A stretch of 55,000 nt of DNA from Glandiceps talaboti (GCF_964340395.1 NC_135569.1:9849040-9904039), one strand, 5' to 3'; positions 36,944 through 47,932 are shown, counted from the first letter of the stretch. Translations and numbers: made by a program. Notes: a model not told the origin generated them from the sequence alone.

Positions 36944-37229
36944 ATGTCGGACGACGTCGACGAGATCGAGGAAAGGCCCGTGAAAAGAAGGAAACATATT
37001 ACTTCGAGTGGAAGTTCGGAGGGTAGCAATTCAGGCTACGAATTTCGACTACCTCCGTTGATCACTTGCCCTTTCGGTGCGACGACAAGCAGTACTGGCA
37101 GTGGTTCAGACCGGGCTTCAGCGTCGAGTGGTGCGGCTGTTCGTGGTCCTTCGACTCGAAGGTGGGATGCATCTCACTACAGTCGATTGAATTTCAGTTT
37201 GCACGGTTTGGAAAGGGGCAAAATATACG
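36944..37229 (+). CDS. Unrecognised 428-aa nuclear-type protein, exon 1
   Basis: First of six exons (36944-37229, 37271-37396, 37539-37639, 37759-37964, 38914-39034, 40754-41200) that join in frame to 1287 nt. The ATG follows GAAAGAAA, a fair start context. This exon encodes an acidic start (MSDDVDEIEERP), a basic cluster VKRRKH at residues 13-18 that could be a nuclear localisation signal, then a Ser/Gly/Thr-rich low-complexity stretch to about residue 75 and RRWDASHYSRLNFSLHGLER. Without splicing at GTAAAG (37230) the frame meets TAG within seven codons. I do not recognise the family. The gene lies on the opposite strand inside lectin intron 2. Confidence 0.75.
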
Positions 37230-37270
37230 GTAAAGAATATATGGACTAGTTTTTTTTGAAAACCTGACAG

Positions 37271-37396
37271 GAAATGTATTGGATATACTATTTGATCCCT
37301 CACCAATGTTAGAAGAACCCGTAGAATTAGCCCCATCAAGAATTGTACAGAAAGGAGCCATTGAGAATGAGATGTCAACAATGAAAGAGTGGATAG
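37271..37396 (+). CDS. 428-aa protein, exon 2
   Basis: Follows an intron of only 41 bp ending CCTGACAG. Encodes residues 96-137, including NVLDILFDPSPMLEEP. The donor after GGATAG is GTAATG; the exon ends in phase 1, matching exon 3. Confidence 0.7.
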
Positions 37397-37538
37397 GTAA
37401 TGTTCATTATGCAGTTATATACCTTTTTGTCATTGATGTATTCGCGCTTGCCTATGTAATTAGGTGTTAACGTGACGAAATACAGTACATATAATGCACA
37501 AATGTGTGATTATAATGTTATCTTATTGTCATTTGTAG

Positions 37539-37639
37539 AAAACGATCCAGTCCTAAAATATGTGAATGGCTTGTCTAGAGATGCTAAGGATGGATTCCAA
37601 CTACACAAACCATTATCAACATATCTTGCGGCATTTAAA
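37539..37639 (+). CDS. 428-aa protein, exon 3
   Basis: Acceptor TATTGTCATTTGTAG, donor GTAAGT. Encodes residues 138-171 (ENDPVLKYVNGLSRDAKDGF and on). Ends in phase 0. Confidence 0.75.
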
Positions 37640-37758
37640 GTAAGTACCAAAAACATTATTTGTTCTTCTCTTTAGTAAGTTTTATTTGTTTGCATTTCCA
37701 TTCATAAACAATACATATGTATTTGACAATATGTTTTCTGTTTCTGTTCCTATAACAG

Positions 37759-37964
37759 GAATTCTTGCAGAAATATACATCTGAGCACATTGAAAGAGGT
37801 GAATTATCAGAGAATGTTATAGATCATATACATGCGTTACTTGCAAGGATCTATGATTACTGTGCAAGAAATGACAGCGCTGGGACGAAACTTGATAAAA
37901 CCATAGATGATATTATGAGAATTGCTATTTTACATCACAGATGGGGCACACACTACGATATTCT
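37759..37964 (+). CDS. 428-aa protein, exon 4
   Basis: Acceptor TTCCTATAACAG, donor GTAAGT. Encodes residues 172-239, helix-rich by composition (EFLQKYTSEHIERGELS, then HIHALLARIYDYC). Ends with two bases of a Leu codon completed by exon 5. Confidence 0.75.
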
Positions 37965-37989
37965 GTAAGTAACCATGAGTTTAGATGTG

Positions 37990-38520
37990 ATGTATAACTA
38001 TTATTTGGTTGCTAAGGATATTTGCATATATTTTTTTAATGTTTACTCACTTGCCTACCAGATTTTATTTGTCAAAAATGTACTTCCATTTGGTTATTGC
38101 TAAGGGCGTGGTTATGGTTGCTAGGGCGAATTTTGTCAAAATGTTACTAAAACCTCTGAAGAATAACACCTTTAGAAACATCTCACCAACTTTCAGCCTC
38201 ACTGACCGAGAACTTTTTTTGGTCAAAAAACTTATTTCCCAAAAGTACTTGGTCAGTGAGACTTGGTGAGATGTTGCTTAAAGTGTAATACTGCAGATTT
38301 TCTTTAAAACATTTTTACACAATTGGCCCTAGCAACCATGACCACACCCTTAGCTATGACCAAATGGCAGGATATTTTTGTTAGATCACATCATCTGGCA
38401 GAAAAGCGAGTAAACATTCAAAAAATGTGTGCAAATTCCTCTAGCAACAATGACCACACCCATAGCAACAGCCAAAACAGTGGTGCATTTCACTAAGATA
38501 ACAGGGATCAATAGACAATT
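37990..38520. repeat. GGTTGCTA repeat family, intron 4 copy
   Basis: Contains GGTTATTGCTAAGGGCGTGG, GCCCTAGCAACCATGACCAC and CTCACTGACCGAGA words, shared with 40000-40520 and 42190-43290. No coding meaning; the 86-codon frame at 38009-38269 is a repeat artefact. Confidence 0.7.
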
Positions 38521-38913
38521 GAATACACATTCAAAAATTATATGTAAATTTGTCTACATTGTCTACAAAAACAAATGAAAAAACGAGAGCTTGCCTAGCA
38601 TTAATATATAATTTGATTTTACTGATTTAGAAGACACCTAAAACATTTTTTTATATATAAATAACGAAATTTTTGTGCCATGAATAACTGAATACATTCA
38701 TCACATGCGTCACAATCTTTATCTACCGAAGCCACGCCACGTGTCTGGACATTTCTAATTTGTTTGTGGGAATGGCGCAAAGGCGCAGCCTTGGCAGAAC
38801 ACTGCACTAGTATAGTTATATTAAATCACCATTTATGCATTACTGAGTAAGCTTCATTTTCACTAGAATTGTATGTTATTCATCAGGAAAATCTACTCTT
38901 CATTAATTTCCAG

Positions 38914-39034
38914 TTTACGTTCAGCAACTAGAACACAATTTGAAGTCTGTGGAACAAAAGTGACATCAGACACTAATGTACTATTGTTATATGTTGATGA
39001 AAAGCATAAATCATTTCCAGTAATATTAAGTCAG
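38914..39034 (+). CDS. 428-aa protein, exon 5
   Basis: Acceptor CATTAATTTCCAG, donor GTATGT. The first base completes the Leu codon. Encodes residues 240-280, including FEVCGTKVTSDTNVLLLY and a final PVILSQ. Together with the first residues of exon 6 this resembles the core strand pattern of PD-(D/E)XK nucleases, but the acidic residue before NK is Gln (see findings). Confidence 0.72.
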
Positions 39035-39801
39035 GTATGTATTAACTATATATAAGTACCTATTTGAATATACACGGGTTATTCTGTGTTTGAAGTGATT
39101 CTGTTTCATTGCGTATTAATTACAAAATGTAATGGTTGCATTAAAATTTGCATATCGACCCAATATTGATGCCTCACCAATACACTTCACCAATTTAGGT
39201 TTACATGTATGTTGCCTACAGAACATACCAACAACATACATGTACATGTACCATGACAAACGGTGTTAGTGTTATTGATGTAGCAGTTGTGGAAATTTAG
39301 CTGTGCTCATGCTACCCATTTACTAAAGTCGTAAATGCAAAAGAAAAAGTTGAATTGCCCAAAAAAAATCAAAGTCTTTCTCTTAGTGGCAAATTAAAAT
39401 TCTCAACAACCCAGAGTCAATAGCTTTTCCCCCAACTTTTCCTGTACACGTATGATAATTTCAGTGGCAGCCGATATGTTTCTTTTGACGTACAGAACTC
39501 TGAACTGTCGTTACGTAAGAGTTATGTATTGCAACTATAGGCCTGCTAGCAAGATGTAACAAAGTATCAAGTATCAAGGCATCACCAGCCATTGTAAGTT
39601 AGAAGTGGTTGCACTGTGTTGAAAGACCAATATACATGTACATGTACAGGCCATGTGGGAAACAGGCCTACCACCTAACAATGTACATGTACTATATTCC
39701 CAAGCATTGGTAGAAGTAATGTTATGGGGTTTAATAGTCAGTAGAAGTATGTTTTTTAGCACAACTGATCCTAATGTTCAGTAGTGCTATGGGCATCAAG
39801 C

Positions 39802-39870
<69 letters not shown>

Positions 39871-40753
39871 ACGACTTAAACTCAAAAACTGCCAACCCTA
39901 TTGCCTTGGTATTTGGTGGAGACATTACTTGTGGTGTCTAGTTGGGAAACTGTTCACAGCTGGCATCACAGGTACATATATGTGATTTGGGTAAAAAATG
40001 AGATATTTGGTAAAAAGCCTAAACTCCAAAACCACTGGCCAGATTGGTCTGAAATTTTGTGTGAATATTTTTTGTGTGGTGTAAATTAAGATTTGTTCAT
40101 GACATGATGATTCCATCAGTAATATGCAAATTAGGGTTAAAAATGCATCTTTTTGTCAAAAATCTTTTTTTCCAAAACTGCTCGGGTATATAGATGAAGA
40201 AATATTAAGCATATATTGAGTGATACATAAATTAGGTGTACAAATGTGAGTTTGGGTCAAAAAAGTTACGTCTCAAAAAGTCTCGGTCAATGAGACTGAA
40301 ACTTGGTGAGATGTTTCTAGAAGTGTTATTTTGCAGATTTTGTTCTAATCAAGCAACCATGCCCATGCTCATAGCAACAGCCAAATGGCAGTGTTTTCTA
40401 CAAAGATAACAACAGGAATTTTAGAAAAGTGAACAAACATTCAAAAAATGTATGAACCTAGCAACAATATCATGCCCATAGCAACAGCCAAGTGATCCTG
40501 TATATTACAAATGTTCTGCAATTTACTATTTGGCTATGTCAGGCTGTAACTTGTCGCTGATTACTTTTTGTAGGAGTTGCTTGCAAAAGTAATGTGAATT
40601 TGCATAATTAATGACTTTGGAGGTGCACTGTGCAAGTTGTCTATTGCACTAAATAATAAGTAGTGCATCAAAATCTCATACCGTGACAGTGAATACTTCC
40701 ATATTATTTCTTAAACATTTCTCTGACTGATGATTCTTGTTTATTTTATGTAG
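39035..40753. repeat. Intron 5 of the 428-aa gene with (GT)n and GGTTGCTA-family repeat
   Basis: A (GT)n tract at 39802-39869 is followed by CTTAAACTCAAAAACTGCCA, TTTGGTGGAGACATTACTTG and further family words to about 40520 (CATAGCAACAGCCAAATGG). The order, microsatellite next to a unique end and then core words, is the inverse of that at 42190-43345. The part 39060-39780 shows nothing recognisable. Confidence 0.7.
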
Positions 40754-41200
40754 AACAAAACTGGTAATCAAAATAAAGAATATACTGCACCAGTTCATCG
40801 TAAGAAGAAAATACATATGGAACATAAGAACATTGCCCAGGTCATTGGCCAGTCACTCAGTGTTGGAGACGAATCTCCTTTTGAAACGGATGATTATAAG
40901 ATTGTGTACCATATTTCTCTTATGAGCTTATCCGAGCTTGTTATCAACCGTACACACTTGGCAAAAAGCACCCTTACAGAAATGAAAGCAGGATGTGTCC
41001 CAACTAAAAAGAAGCCTTTGCCGTCATATGTGTTAGAGAAGCTCTTTTTCATTGGCGCGAATCCCATCATCATATTCAATTCCTTGTACATGCCAATTTT
41101 CACGCTGATGAAAGCTTTTTTCATAATGTATAACCCTGCTGAATGTGATAAAGAAATATCAAAACCCTCTTTTAAGGAAGCTAGTTTAAAGAATTTCTAG
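40754..41200 (+). CDS. 428-aa protein, exon 6 (C-terminus)
   Basis: Acceptor CTTGTTTATTTTATGTAG, phase 0, ending in TAG at 41198-41200. Encodes residues 281-428: a basic stretch (VHRKKKIHMEHKNIAQ), VIGQSLSVGDE, then a hydrophobic C-terminal part (LEKLFFIGANPIIIFNSLYM) and a lysine-rich end. The hydrophobic part could be a buried core or a membrane contact; it is interrupted and I do not call a transmembrane helix. Confidence 0.78.
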   Translation, partial: NKTGNQNKEYTAPVHRKKKIHMEHKNIAQVIGQSLSVGDESPFETDDYKIVYHISLMSLSELVINRTHLAKSTLTEMKAGCVPTKKKPLPSYVLEKLFFIGANPIIIFNSLYMPIFTLMKAFFIMYNPAECDKEISKPSFKEASLKNF

Positions 41201-41628
41201 AAGAGCAAGAACAAGTAGCACCCTGGGTGATGTGACCCTTGCATTAACTTGCAATAATGCCTTTCCTTTCGACACGAATGTCTTGGTTGCAATCTGAGTT
41301 TTGCACATGCTTGGATGGGTTCCATTATTCCGATGATGTCATTATGCTAATTACCTAACTAAAAACCATCAACCAATGAGTTACACCCTATTTTACACCA
41401 ATGAAATACTGTTTTAATGAGAAATTCTGTATGTCTTAAAATTTACAGTTCTTATGGAAAATTGCACAAATTAAATTCATCTCTTTTTTTGCCAAATTAT
41501 GACTAACAATAGAATTATTATAAAAGAAATTTATTGTATGGTGTATTTGGATGAACAGATGCAAGTTGCATGGGAACTTATTGATTTCTTATAGTTCATG
41601 TTGCACATTAATCCCATCTGCACATGTG

Positions 41629-41634
41629 AATAAA
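41629..41634 (+). terminator. Polyadenylation signal AATAAA of the 428-aa gene
   Basis: AATAAA stands about 430 bases after the stop, followed by AT-rich sequence with T-rich patches. It is the first good candidate after the gene. Confidence 0.45.
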
Positions 41635-42189
41635 AATATTTTATACTGTGGATATATTTTTATTGACTCGATATCTACCATTTTTTTCTATGTTTCACAT
41701 CAATAGCTTGAGCAAGTTAGCTAACCCAGTGTTTTCAATCTCAGTAGAATCCTGAAAAAAGAGAGACTACTGTCGACATGTCTGAGTCTGGAAGACAAAT
41801 GTGGGGGACTTATAAATATTTTAATGATGGTCAACATCCAATGGAACTTGATTCTCACAAAAGTCACATTACACAGCGATAAATCAAGCTAATTATTGAC
41901 CATATGGCCACTTTAAGGCTAAAATAAAACATTTTGTGTTGCGTATCTGTACATAACACATGTATGTGTTTGTAGATGTATGAAAATTGTCAAATCGTGT
42001 AACTAAAATTTAAGTGTGGCTTTACACGAGCAACACACTCTACAATAAAAAAATACTGCCAATGGCGTTGTAGCACAACTGTACAGTTTTTAAAAATGTT
42101 TATCCATATGCTAGTCCATGCTAACAATAGGTGTTCTTTTGCTGAATGACTATCCAGTTGCCTATCCAACCATGCTGCTATCTTTGCGA
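41635..42189. other. Non-coding, nothing recognised
   Basis: AT-rich sequence between the 428-aa gene and the core-repeat array. Confidence 0.4.
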
Positions 42190-43345
42190 TATATGCGATC
42201 ATTTGACTGTTGCTATGGGCGTGGTCATGTTGCTAGATATATTTGCGTACATTTTTGTATGTTTTTGTTCACTTGTGTATGAATTCCTGATATTATCTTT
42301 GCAATATACGTGATTATTTGGCTGTTGCTATGGGCGTGGTCTGGTTGCTAGGCATATTTGCATACATTTTTAAATGTTAATTGTCTATTAATCCCTGTCA
42401 TCTTGCCAATATATGTGATAATTTGGCTGTTGCTATGGGTGTGGTCTTGTTGCTAGGCACATTTGCATACATTTTTTGAATGTTTATTCATTTGTCTTTC
42501 TATTCCTGTGATCTTTGCAATATACATGATTATTTGGCTGTTGCTATGGACATGGTCTTGTTGCTAGGCAAATTTACATACATCTTTTGAATGTTTATTC
42601 AATTGTCTATTAATCCCTGTTATCTTTGTGAAATACACGACCGTTTGGCTGTTGCTATCGGCGTGGTCATGGTTGCTAAGGATATTTGCATACATTTTTT
42701 GAATGTTTACTCACTTGCTTACCAGATGATGTTGTTATTTGACCAAAATATACTGCCATTTGGTTGTTGCTAAGGGCGTGGTCATGGTTTCTCGGGCCAA
42801 ATCTGTCAAAATGTTTTGAAAAACATCTGCAGAATAACACTTTCAGAATTAGAAACATCTCACCAAGTTTCAGACTCATTGACCAAGTACATTTTGAGAT
42901 ATAAGTTTTTGACCAAAAATGAACATTTTTAAACCTAATTTGCATATCACTCATAGAATCATTGTATGTTTAATATTTCTTCATCCATACCCCTAGATGC
43001 ATTCCCATTAAATTTCAGCCCAATGTGCTCAGTGGTTTTGGAATTATAGATTTTTGACCAAAAAGACACATTTTTAGCCCTAATTTGCATATCACTGATG
43101 GGGCCATCATGTCATGAACAATGCTTATTATAAACACCCTGAAGAATGTTTCACCCAAATTTCAGCCCAATCTGCCCAGTGGTTTTTTGACCAAAAATCA
43201 CAAACCAGTGGTAAGATCATTTTGATTTGAACAATTTCCCAACTAGACACCCAAGGTAATGGACCCACCAAATATGACAATCGGTTCGGTGGTTTGTGAC
43301 TTTAAGTTGTTTACACACAGACAGACAGACAGACAGACAGACGCC
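42190..43345. repeat. GGTTGCTA family: core tandem array, 150-bp repeats and (ACAG)n end
   Basis: The core has six units of about 111 bp with TTGCTATGGGCGTGGTC-like words starting at 42210, 42325, 42430, 42541, 42652 and 42766. Then come about three diverged units of roughly 150 bp (CCTAATTTGCATATCAC, TTTCAGCCCAAT, CAGTGGTTTT), a terminal part (CCAACTAGACACCCAAGG) and an (ACAG)n tract at 43315-43342. This layout recalls HINE/pearl-type Helitron-associated elements. Confidence 0.7.
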
Positions 43346-43857
43346 AGGCTAACAACTAACCTACAACAGGGCGCCCTCTACATCGACATCTTGCTATTAT
43401 TACTACATTTTATTGATTGGGTCAACAAATGTATATTTCTTATATTACCACTGCTACAGTTTATCGTATAGCATCACGTGACAGAAATCTTACCATTCTG
43501 CCTACATTTTCTTGGCGCAAGCTTCCCATTTGTCGTTTCGGTGATCCACCCTGCTCTGAAAATATTTCAATTGCACTCATATTTGGCTTGATAAAACCAA
43601 GATTCGTATCGTGCTAGACGCCGTTTGTTTCAGGTTAACTGATATGCTTTGTATATCTCAATTGACGCACAGAATTAATAACAACTGTTTTGTTCGTTTT
43701 CATCCACAAACAGGCTTTGCGTGTTCACTTTCTGCTCGAGAAAATGGTGGGGAGTTGAATGGTTAGTATTAGTTTCGATTATTGGGATTGACAGTTGCTT
43801 ATTTTTTATCAATGTCACCTTTCTCAATTTCAACTAAAAGAAAGAAAATCTGCTTAC

Positions 43858-44046
43858 CCAATTCACAATGTACTTCCTTTCCACCGTCTTTATCATAGAA
43901 TTTAGCCACGCATCCACCACAGTAGTCAGGGCGACATTCTGCCCCGGGGTCAGCAGTGCAAACAGCGGCCTCAACGTCACAAGGACTCACAGTACAGTTC
44001 ACAAAAGGCAACCCAGGAGGACAGTCAGGTTCCTCGAGAACGATTC
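43858..44046 (-). CDS. SUEL lectin gene, exon 2 (cysteine-rich module)
   Basis: Acceptor TTACTTTCACTTTAG (ending 44047), donor GTAAGC (43857-43852), both phase 1. It encodes a compact module of about 62 residues with eight cysteines: PDCPPG, VNCTVSPC, AVCTADPGAECRPDYCGGC, AKFYD and EVHC. The pattern PC-x-C-x-P-x-A-x-C-x-YCGGC-x-A-x-F-x-C is one I associate with small extracellular invertebrate modules, but I cannot name a database family. It joins the signal-peptide exon on one side and the lectin domain on the other without breaking the frame. Confidence 0.75.
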
Positions 44047-44261
44047 CTAAAGTGAAAGTAAGACAATTTGTTTTCGATTCATCAAAAATAACAAAGTGGA
44101 AAATGTAGAATGTAATATATCAGTCAACATAACGACGGGTATGTGTCAATATGTAATGTCTCGCTATCGATATCCAATCATATTGTTTTTTTATATGTAT
44201 TAACACGCACGTCATATATACTCATCCGTATTGCTAGATCTCTGCATAATATCTCTATATA

Positions 44262-44440
44262 TTTGCGTGTATATGTGCGTATGTACGTGTGTGGGTGTGC
44301 GTGTGTGTGTGTGCGCGCGTGTGTATGTGCGTGTTCGCGTTTGCAAATGTATGTGTGTGTGTGCGTGTGCATGTGCGTGTGTATATGTATGTGTGTATGT
44401 ATGTGTGCGTGTGTATATGTGTGTGTGTGTGTATGTATGC
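44262..44440. repeat. Degenerate (GT)n microsatellite
   Basis: GT-rich with GC and TATG interruptions. The overlapping Cys/Val and His/Thr frames are artefacts. It lies in lectin intron 1. Confidence 0.95.
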
Positions 44441-45173
44441 AATTTATGTGTACATATATACACCACATACATTTATAACTATTAGATAGTATGTACTACA
44501 CACACGTTGACGTCCATATTTACATAACTATAAACTTAGTCTACCCGGTACCAGTGTGATTTTGTTAATGTTTGATTGACTTACACTTCCTCGTTTATCT
44601 TATTTTCCTAAAATGAGTTAATATATGCAGGATCAAAACAATCACGTAAAGTCGGAGCATTGATCTAACAGGTGTCTGGAACCTTAACTTACAACCCGTA
44701 ACACCCAAGTGAAGAGATTCCACTATGTGCCTCTATCGTTTATAGCATTCTTATCAAGTGTAAAAGTTTTACCACTTTAGTATTTCTATTACTTTTAAGC
44801 TAAATGCATGGTGACTGAAATGTAATCATTCTATAAACATTGTTACCGGTGCAAAGCAAGTAAATAGTCAATGACAGTAGAATAGACATAAATTTATCAT
44901 AGAACACCGTCTAGATATCATGAAGAGCTTAGACCTGCACTAGCTGCAACTCAGACATTTGTTCAAATTAAAAAAAATTTTCATCAATTAACCATCGACA
45001 GACACCAACTTTGTCTCTCCCCTCTCCCTTTCTTCTGCAGAACATTACTGTATTAAATTCGGTTCTAGCACATTTCTGGGATAAATTTACTCTTTGGAGG
45101 CTAAATTTAGTCATTTCTCAAGCTTATGCATTACATATGTGAACCTCAAGCAATATACATGTCAGAAAACACT
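44441..45173. other. Lectin intron 1, mostly unremarkable
   Basis: The part 44690-44790 is a diverged half of the 271-bp MITE seen at 30463 (AACACCCAAGTGAAG, TATCAAGTGTAAAAGT). The rest shows nothing. Confidence 0.4.
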
Positions 45174-45541
45174 TGGTTCCGGTTACCCGACATCCACCTC
45201 GGTTTTCACTTCCGACCCTAAACCTTTTTTTTTTTACATATTCGAGAATAAACTAATAACTTCGCAAAAATTGTGAAGTCTCACGAGAAATGTACATGTA
45301 GTGGATGCAGAAACCGACATCAACTTAGAAAGACAATATAAAACTGTTCATCCAAATCTGTAATGGCTGTACATCTGATAGGAAGAAGTAAACAACACAG
45401 AGACCATTTGGAAAACAATGGAAAACCTGAACTAGACACTCACATATGAAAAAAATATATAATAAAATAAGTAAATCTACCTACCCCACTTATTCTAAAA
45501 ATGAGCGTAGTTGGAACCTCACATTTTTTTTATTTAGGCCA
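45174..45541 (+). repeat. TAGGCCTAA/GGTTCCG repeat family, copy 6
   Basis: Begins GGTTCCGGTTACCCGAC and ends GTTGGAACCTCAC plus TTTATTTAGGCC. The left outer TAGGCC end is missing. Located in lectin intron 1. Confidence 0.75.
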
Positions 45542-46291
45542 TAGCGTCGAGAAAATTACAAATAGAATGTGGTCAATAACAGAACTGCAACAGGTCAAAG
45601 TTCAACGTGTACATGAGCCTGTCGGTGCCAGTGAACGGATAATAAGCTTAAGTATGTAACAGAATAAGCGATTTCGTGAATAATTACATTAGAATTCATA
45701 AATCTAGAATTCAGAAATCTATATTAAAATTCAGAAATCTATATTAGAATTCAGATACTACACCACTAGAACTAGTAACATTGATATTTTATCAAACAAT
45801 CGGCCTCAAAATTATTTCAGTTACGATTGCCGACTTGTTGCAGTGTACTGGCAAAACTTAATGCGGGTAAGGGAGTGGAACAAGGGAAAGGGTTGCAGAG
45901 AAAATGAAACCGCTGAGGAGGGTTTTTATGCATTAATTAATCTGCTACTTGGTGAATGGGTACTGGTGTGTATTAAAATAAGCTCTTTTGTAGTCAATTT
46001 TCGTTTCATTATGCCTGATGCATAAGTGAAGTGTTTTACCTGCTTAAAATGGCCGACACTACAATATCGTATGAGAAATATTAACGATTAATGTGACTGT
46101 GTACTTCTAGGTTCAAGTATGGGACATGTCATTTAACTAACATTTCTGTTCTGTTTGTTGTTCTATACGGTAGCTTTCTATACGGTGACATGCTAAAGAC
46201 ATGAAAATCCTGACAACCTTCCATTGTTCGTTAACATATTATACACGCGTACATATAATATTTTGACTCTTATTAAATCTTGATTATTTAC
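45542..46291. other. Lectin intron 1, with a 24-bp tandem repeat
   Basis: At 45690-45757, GAATTCA(T/G)AAATCTA-type units recur about three times. The remaining sequence shows nothing recognisable. Confidence 0.4.
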
Positions 46292-46355
46292 CTGAGCAAG
46301 TTCCGATAAAAAAACATGCAAATACTGCAATCTGTGGCCAGGTAGTCCACGCCAT
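46292..46355 (-). CDS. SUEL lectin gene, exon 1 (signal peptide)
   Basis: First coding exon of a four-exon, 214-residue secreted lectin (exons 46355-46292, 44046-43858, 36302-36003, 35685-35594). ATG at 46355-46353, then MAWTTWPQIAVFACFFIGT, a signal peptide, ending in phase 1 at donor GTAAAT (46291-46286). The mature protein would be a cysteine-rich module, one SUEL sugar-binding domain and a hydrophobic tail, so probably a GPI-anchored cell-surface lectin for recognition or immunity. All three exon junctions agree in phase 1. The start lies 822 bases from the divergent PQ-loop gene. Confidence 0.75.
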
Positions 46356-47177
46356 AATTTACGAGTACTGCGAATTTGACAGCGGATAAGTCTGTGATGT
46401 GTGTAAGGCCACCTCAGGTTACTGGTAGTACTGCTGAAATGGAAGTAAACGCTTTGTGCGACGCTTTTGTCTAGCTGTCACCGAGACTCGAGCTTCCGAG
46501 AAGCCGGGCTGACATCTGCTATCAGCCACAGTAGATTCTGAATTAAATTTCTATATGTATATATCGATTGGCGGGAAATAACCGACGCCACTTTTGTTAA
46601 ATTCACAAAGTCAAGTAAATATTATTTGTTTATGTGTGTTTTCGATTTATATGAGAGATTTTTTTCGATAGCTTTCGGTTTTTTTAGATAGCTTTCGTTT
46701 TGTTTGATTGCGTTTCGATGAAAACGTAGTGTATTCATAGAAATGGGGCGTTTCATGAAAACATGTGTACTACGTAACTGAACTGCACGTTAACGTTTTC
46801 GACGGAAAACAAGTACTGTATTGGAAATACGAGGCGATCATGAAGAGAAAGCAGGCAATTATCGTCATCACTGTTGACCGGGGATTAGATCCCTACACCC
46901 GTCTGTAGTATTACGTGTATTTTTGTTCAGCAAGCTATCAAGTTCGCTATGATGGCGGAAACCTAGTCCCGTTCTAGCGTGAAAAAAACAACAAATTAAC
47001 CGACCCAGAAGTAGTCTTTTTGTCAAGTACTGGGAAAGGTGTACTTTTATAAAGGAGAGCTACCACTGAACGTAGTGAGTGAGGAAGGAAAACTGACTGT
47101 TGCTTTGTTGTTTATTTATCTCCGGCTTCGTTGCGAGCCAAATTAGATCAACCGTTACCAGAGGATCTGTACGAACA
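46356..47177. promoter_or_regulatory. Divergent intergenic region between lectin and PQ-loop genes
   Basis: The two genes start head to head, so this region should hold both 5' UTRs and both promoters. AT-rich TATATGTATATATC stands at 46551-46566, and T-rich TTTCGTTTTG-type repeats at 46660-46720. I see no decisive core element for either gene. The plus-strand start has context AACAATGT. Confidence 0.45.
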
Positions 47178-47690
47178 ATGTTACAGTACTCTGCCGAAGC
47201 GCAAAATTCAAGCAATACTACGAACAACTCTGGACACAGTGTTTTAACTGAAAATTGCCGCCCAAACTGGTCGGAGTCAGTATGTATGTTTGCCAACATA
47301 TGTGGCTTCGTCAGTACGGCGATATGGTTCGTTGTATTGTTTCCACAACTCGTCAAGAATTGGCGCCGAAAATCCGTCGTCGGACTAAGTATTCTGTGGG
47401 CAACAGCAAACTTCACCGCTTCTCTCATCGGTCTGTTTTTCGTTTTTCGCATTGGTGAATTACCGCTGTACATCAAGATATCGGCAGTTTACATGCCGAC
47501 ATTGGAATGTGCGATATTAGTTCAGTTTTTGATGTATGGATCTCACTACTCTAGTAAAGCAAAATGGATATATTTAGTGACATGTTTTGTGCTATGGGCC
47601 GCCATTATACTTGTTGAAGTTATCACAGATGTATATGAAGAGATGCAGTGGGGCGCCATTGTGTTGTGGTCGATTGAAACCTTTCCTCAG
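47178..47690 (+). CDS. PQ-loop (SLC66/MtN3-like) seven-helix membrane protein, exon 1
   Basis: Encodes the first 171 residues of a PQ-loop repeat protein, a family of seven-helix transporters and sorting proteins that includes lysosomal cystine and cationic amino-acid exporters. The N-terminus (MLQYSAEAQNSSNTTNNSG) is luminal-type with N-glycosylation sites. Helix 1 ends in the first PQ motif (WFVVLFPQLVKNWRRKS), followed by WATANFTASL, an acidic helix (YMPTLECAILVQFLMYG), another helix, and WSIETFPQ, where the second PQ motif is cut exactly at the donor GTAGGT (47691). The frame is open upstream to 47100 but has no earlier ATG. Phase 0 joins 53850. The substrate is unknown; cellular place is likely lysosomal or another endomembrane. 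Confidence 0.85.
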
Positions 47691-47932
47691 GTAGGTGAAA
47701 GGTCACGATATGAAGCCGTGATATCAATAGATTCCATCATTCCATCGACTTGTCATGTCATGCCACACGACTGAATGTGTCAACACGTGATGTATAAGCT
47801 ATTGTTACTAACGCTCGTAGACCAGCTGTACAATGAATAACCTCCATAAGGACAAACAGCAATATGTCATTTATATGTGTGAGTTTTGTACATGTTGTGC
47901 CTGTACATGCCAACTATGGTACAAGTGTCTAG

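Noticed and set aside
38009-38269. 86-codon frame between exons 4 and 5 of the 428-aa gene
   Set aside because: Lies in the GGTTGCTA repeat family seen at 40000-40520 and 42190-43290, and would break the phase between the exons.
47060-47476. 138-codon minus-strand frame
   Set aside because: Exact shadow of PQ-loop exon 1, which has the domain motifs.
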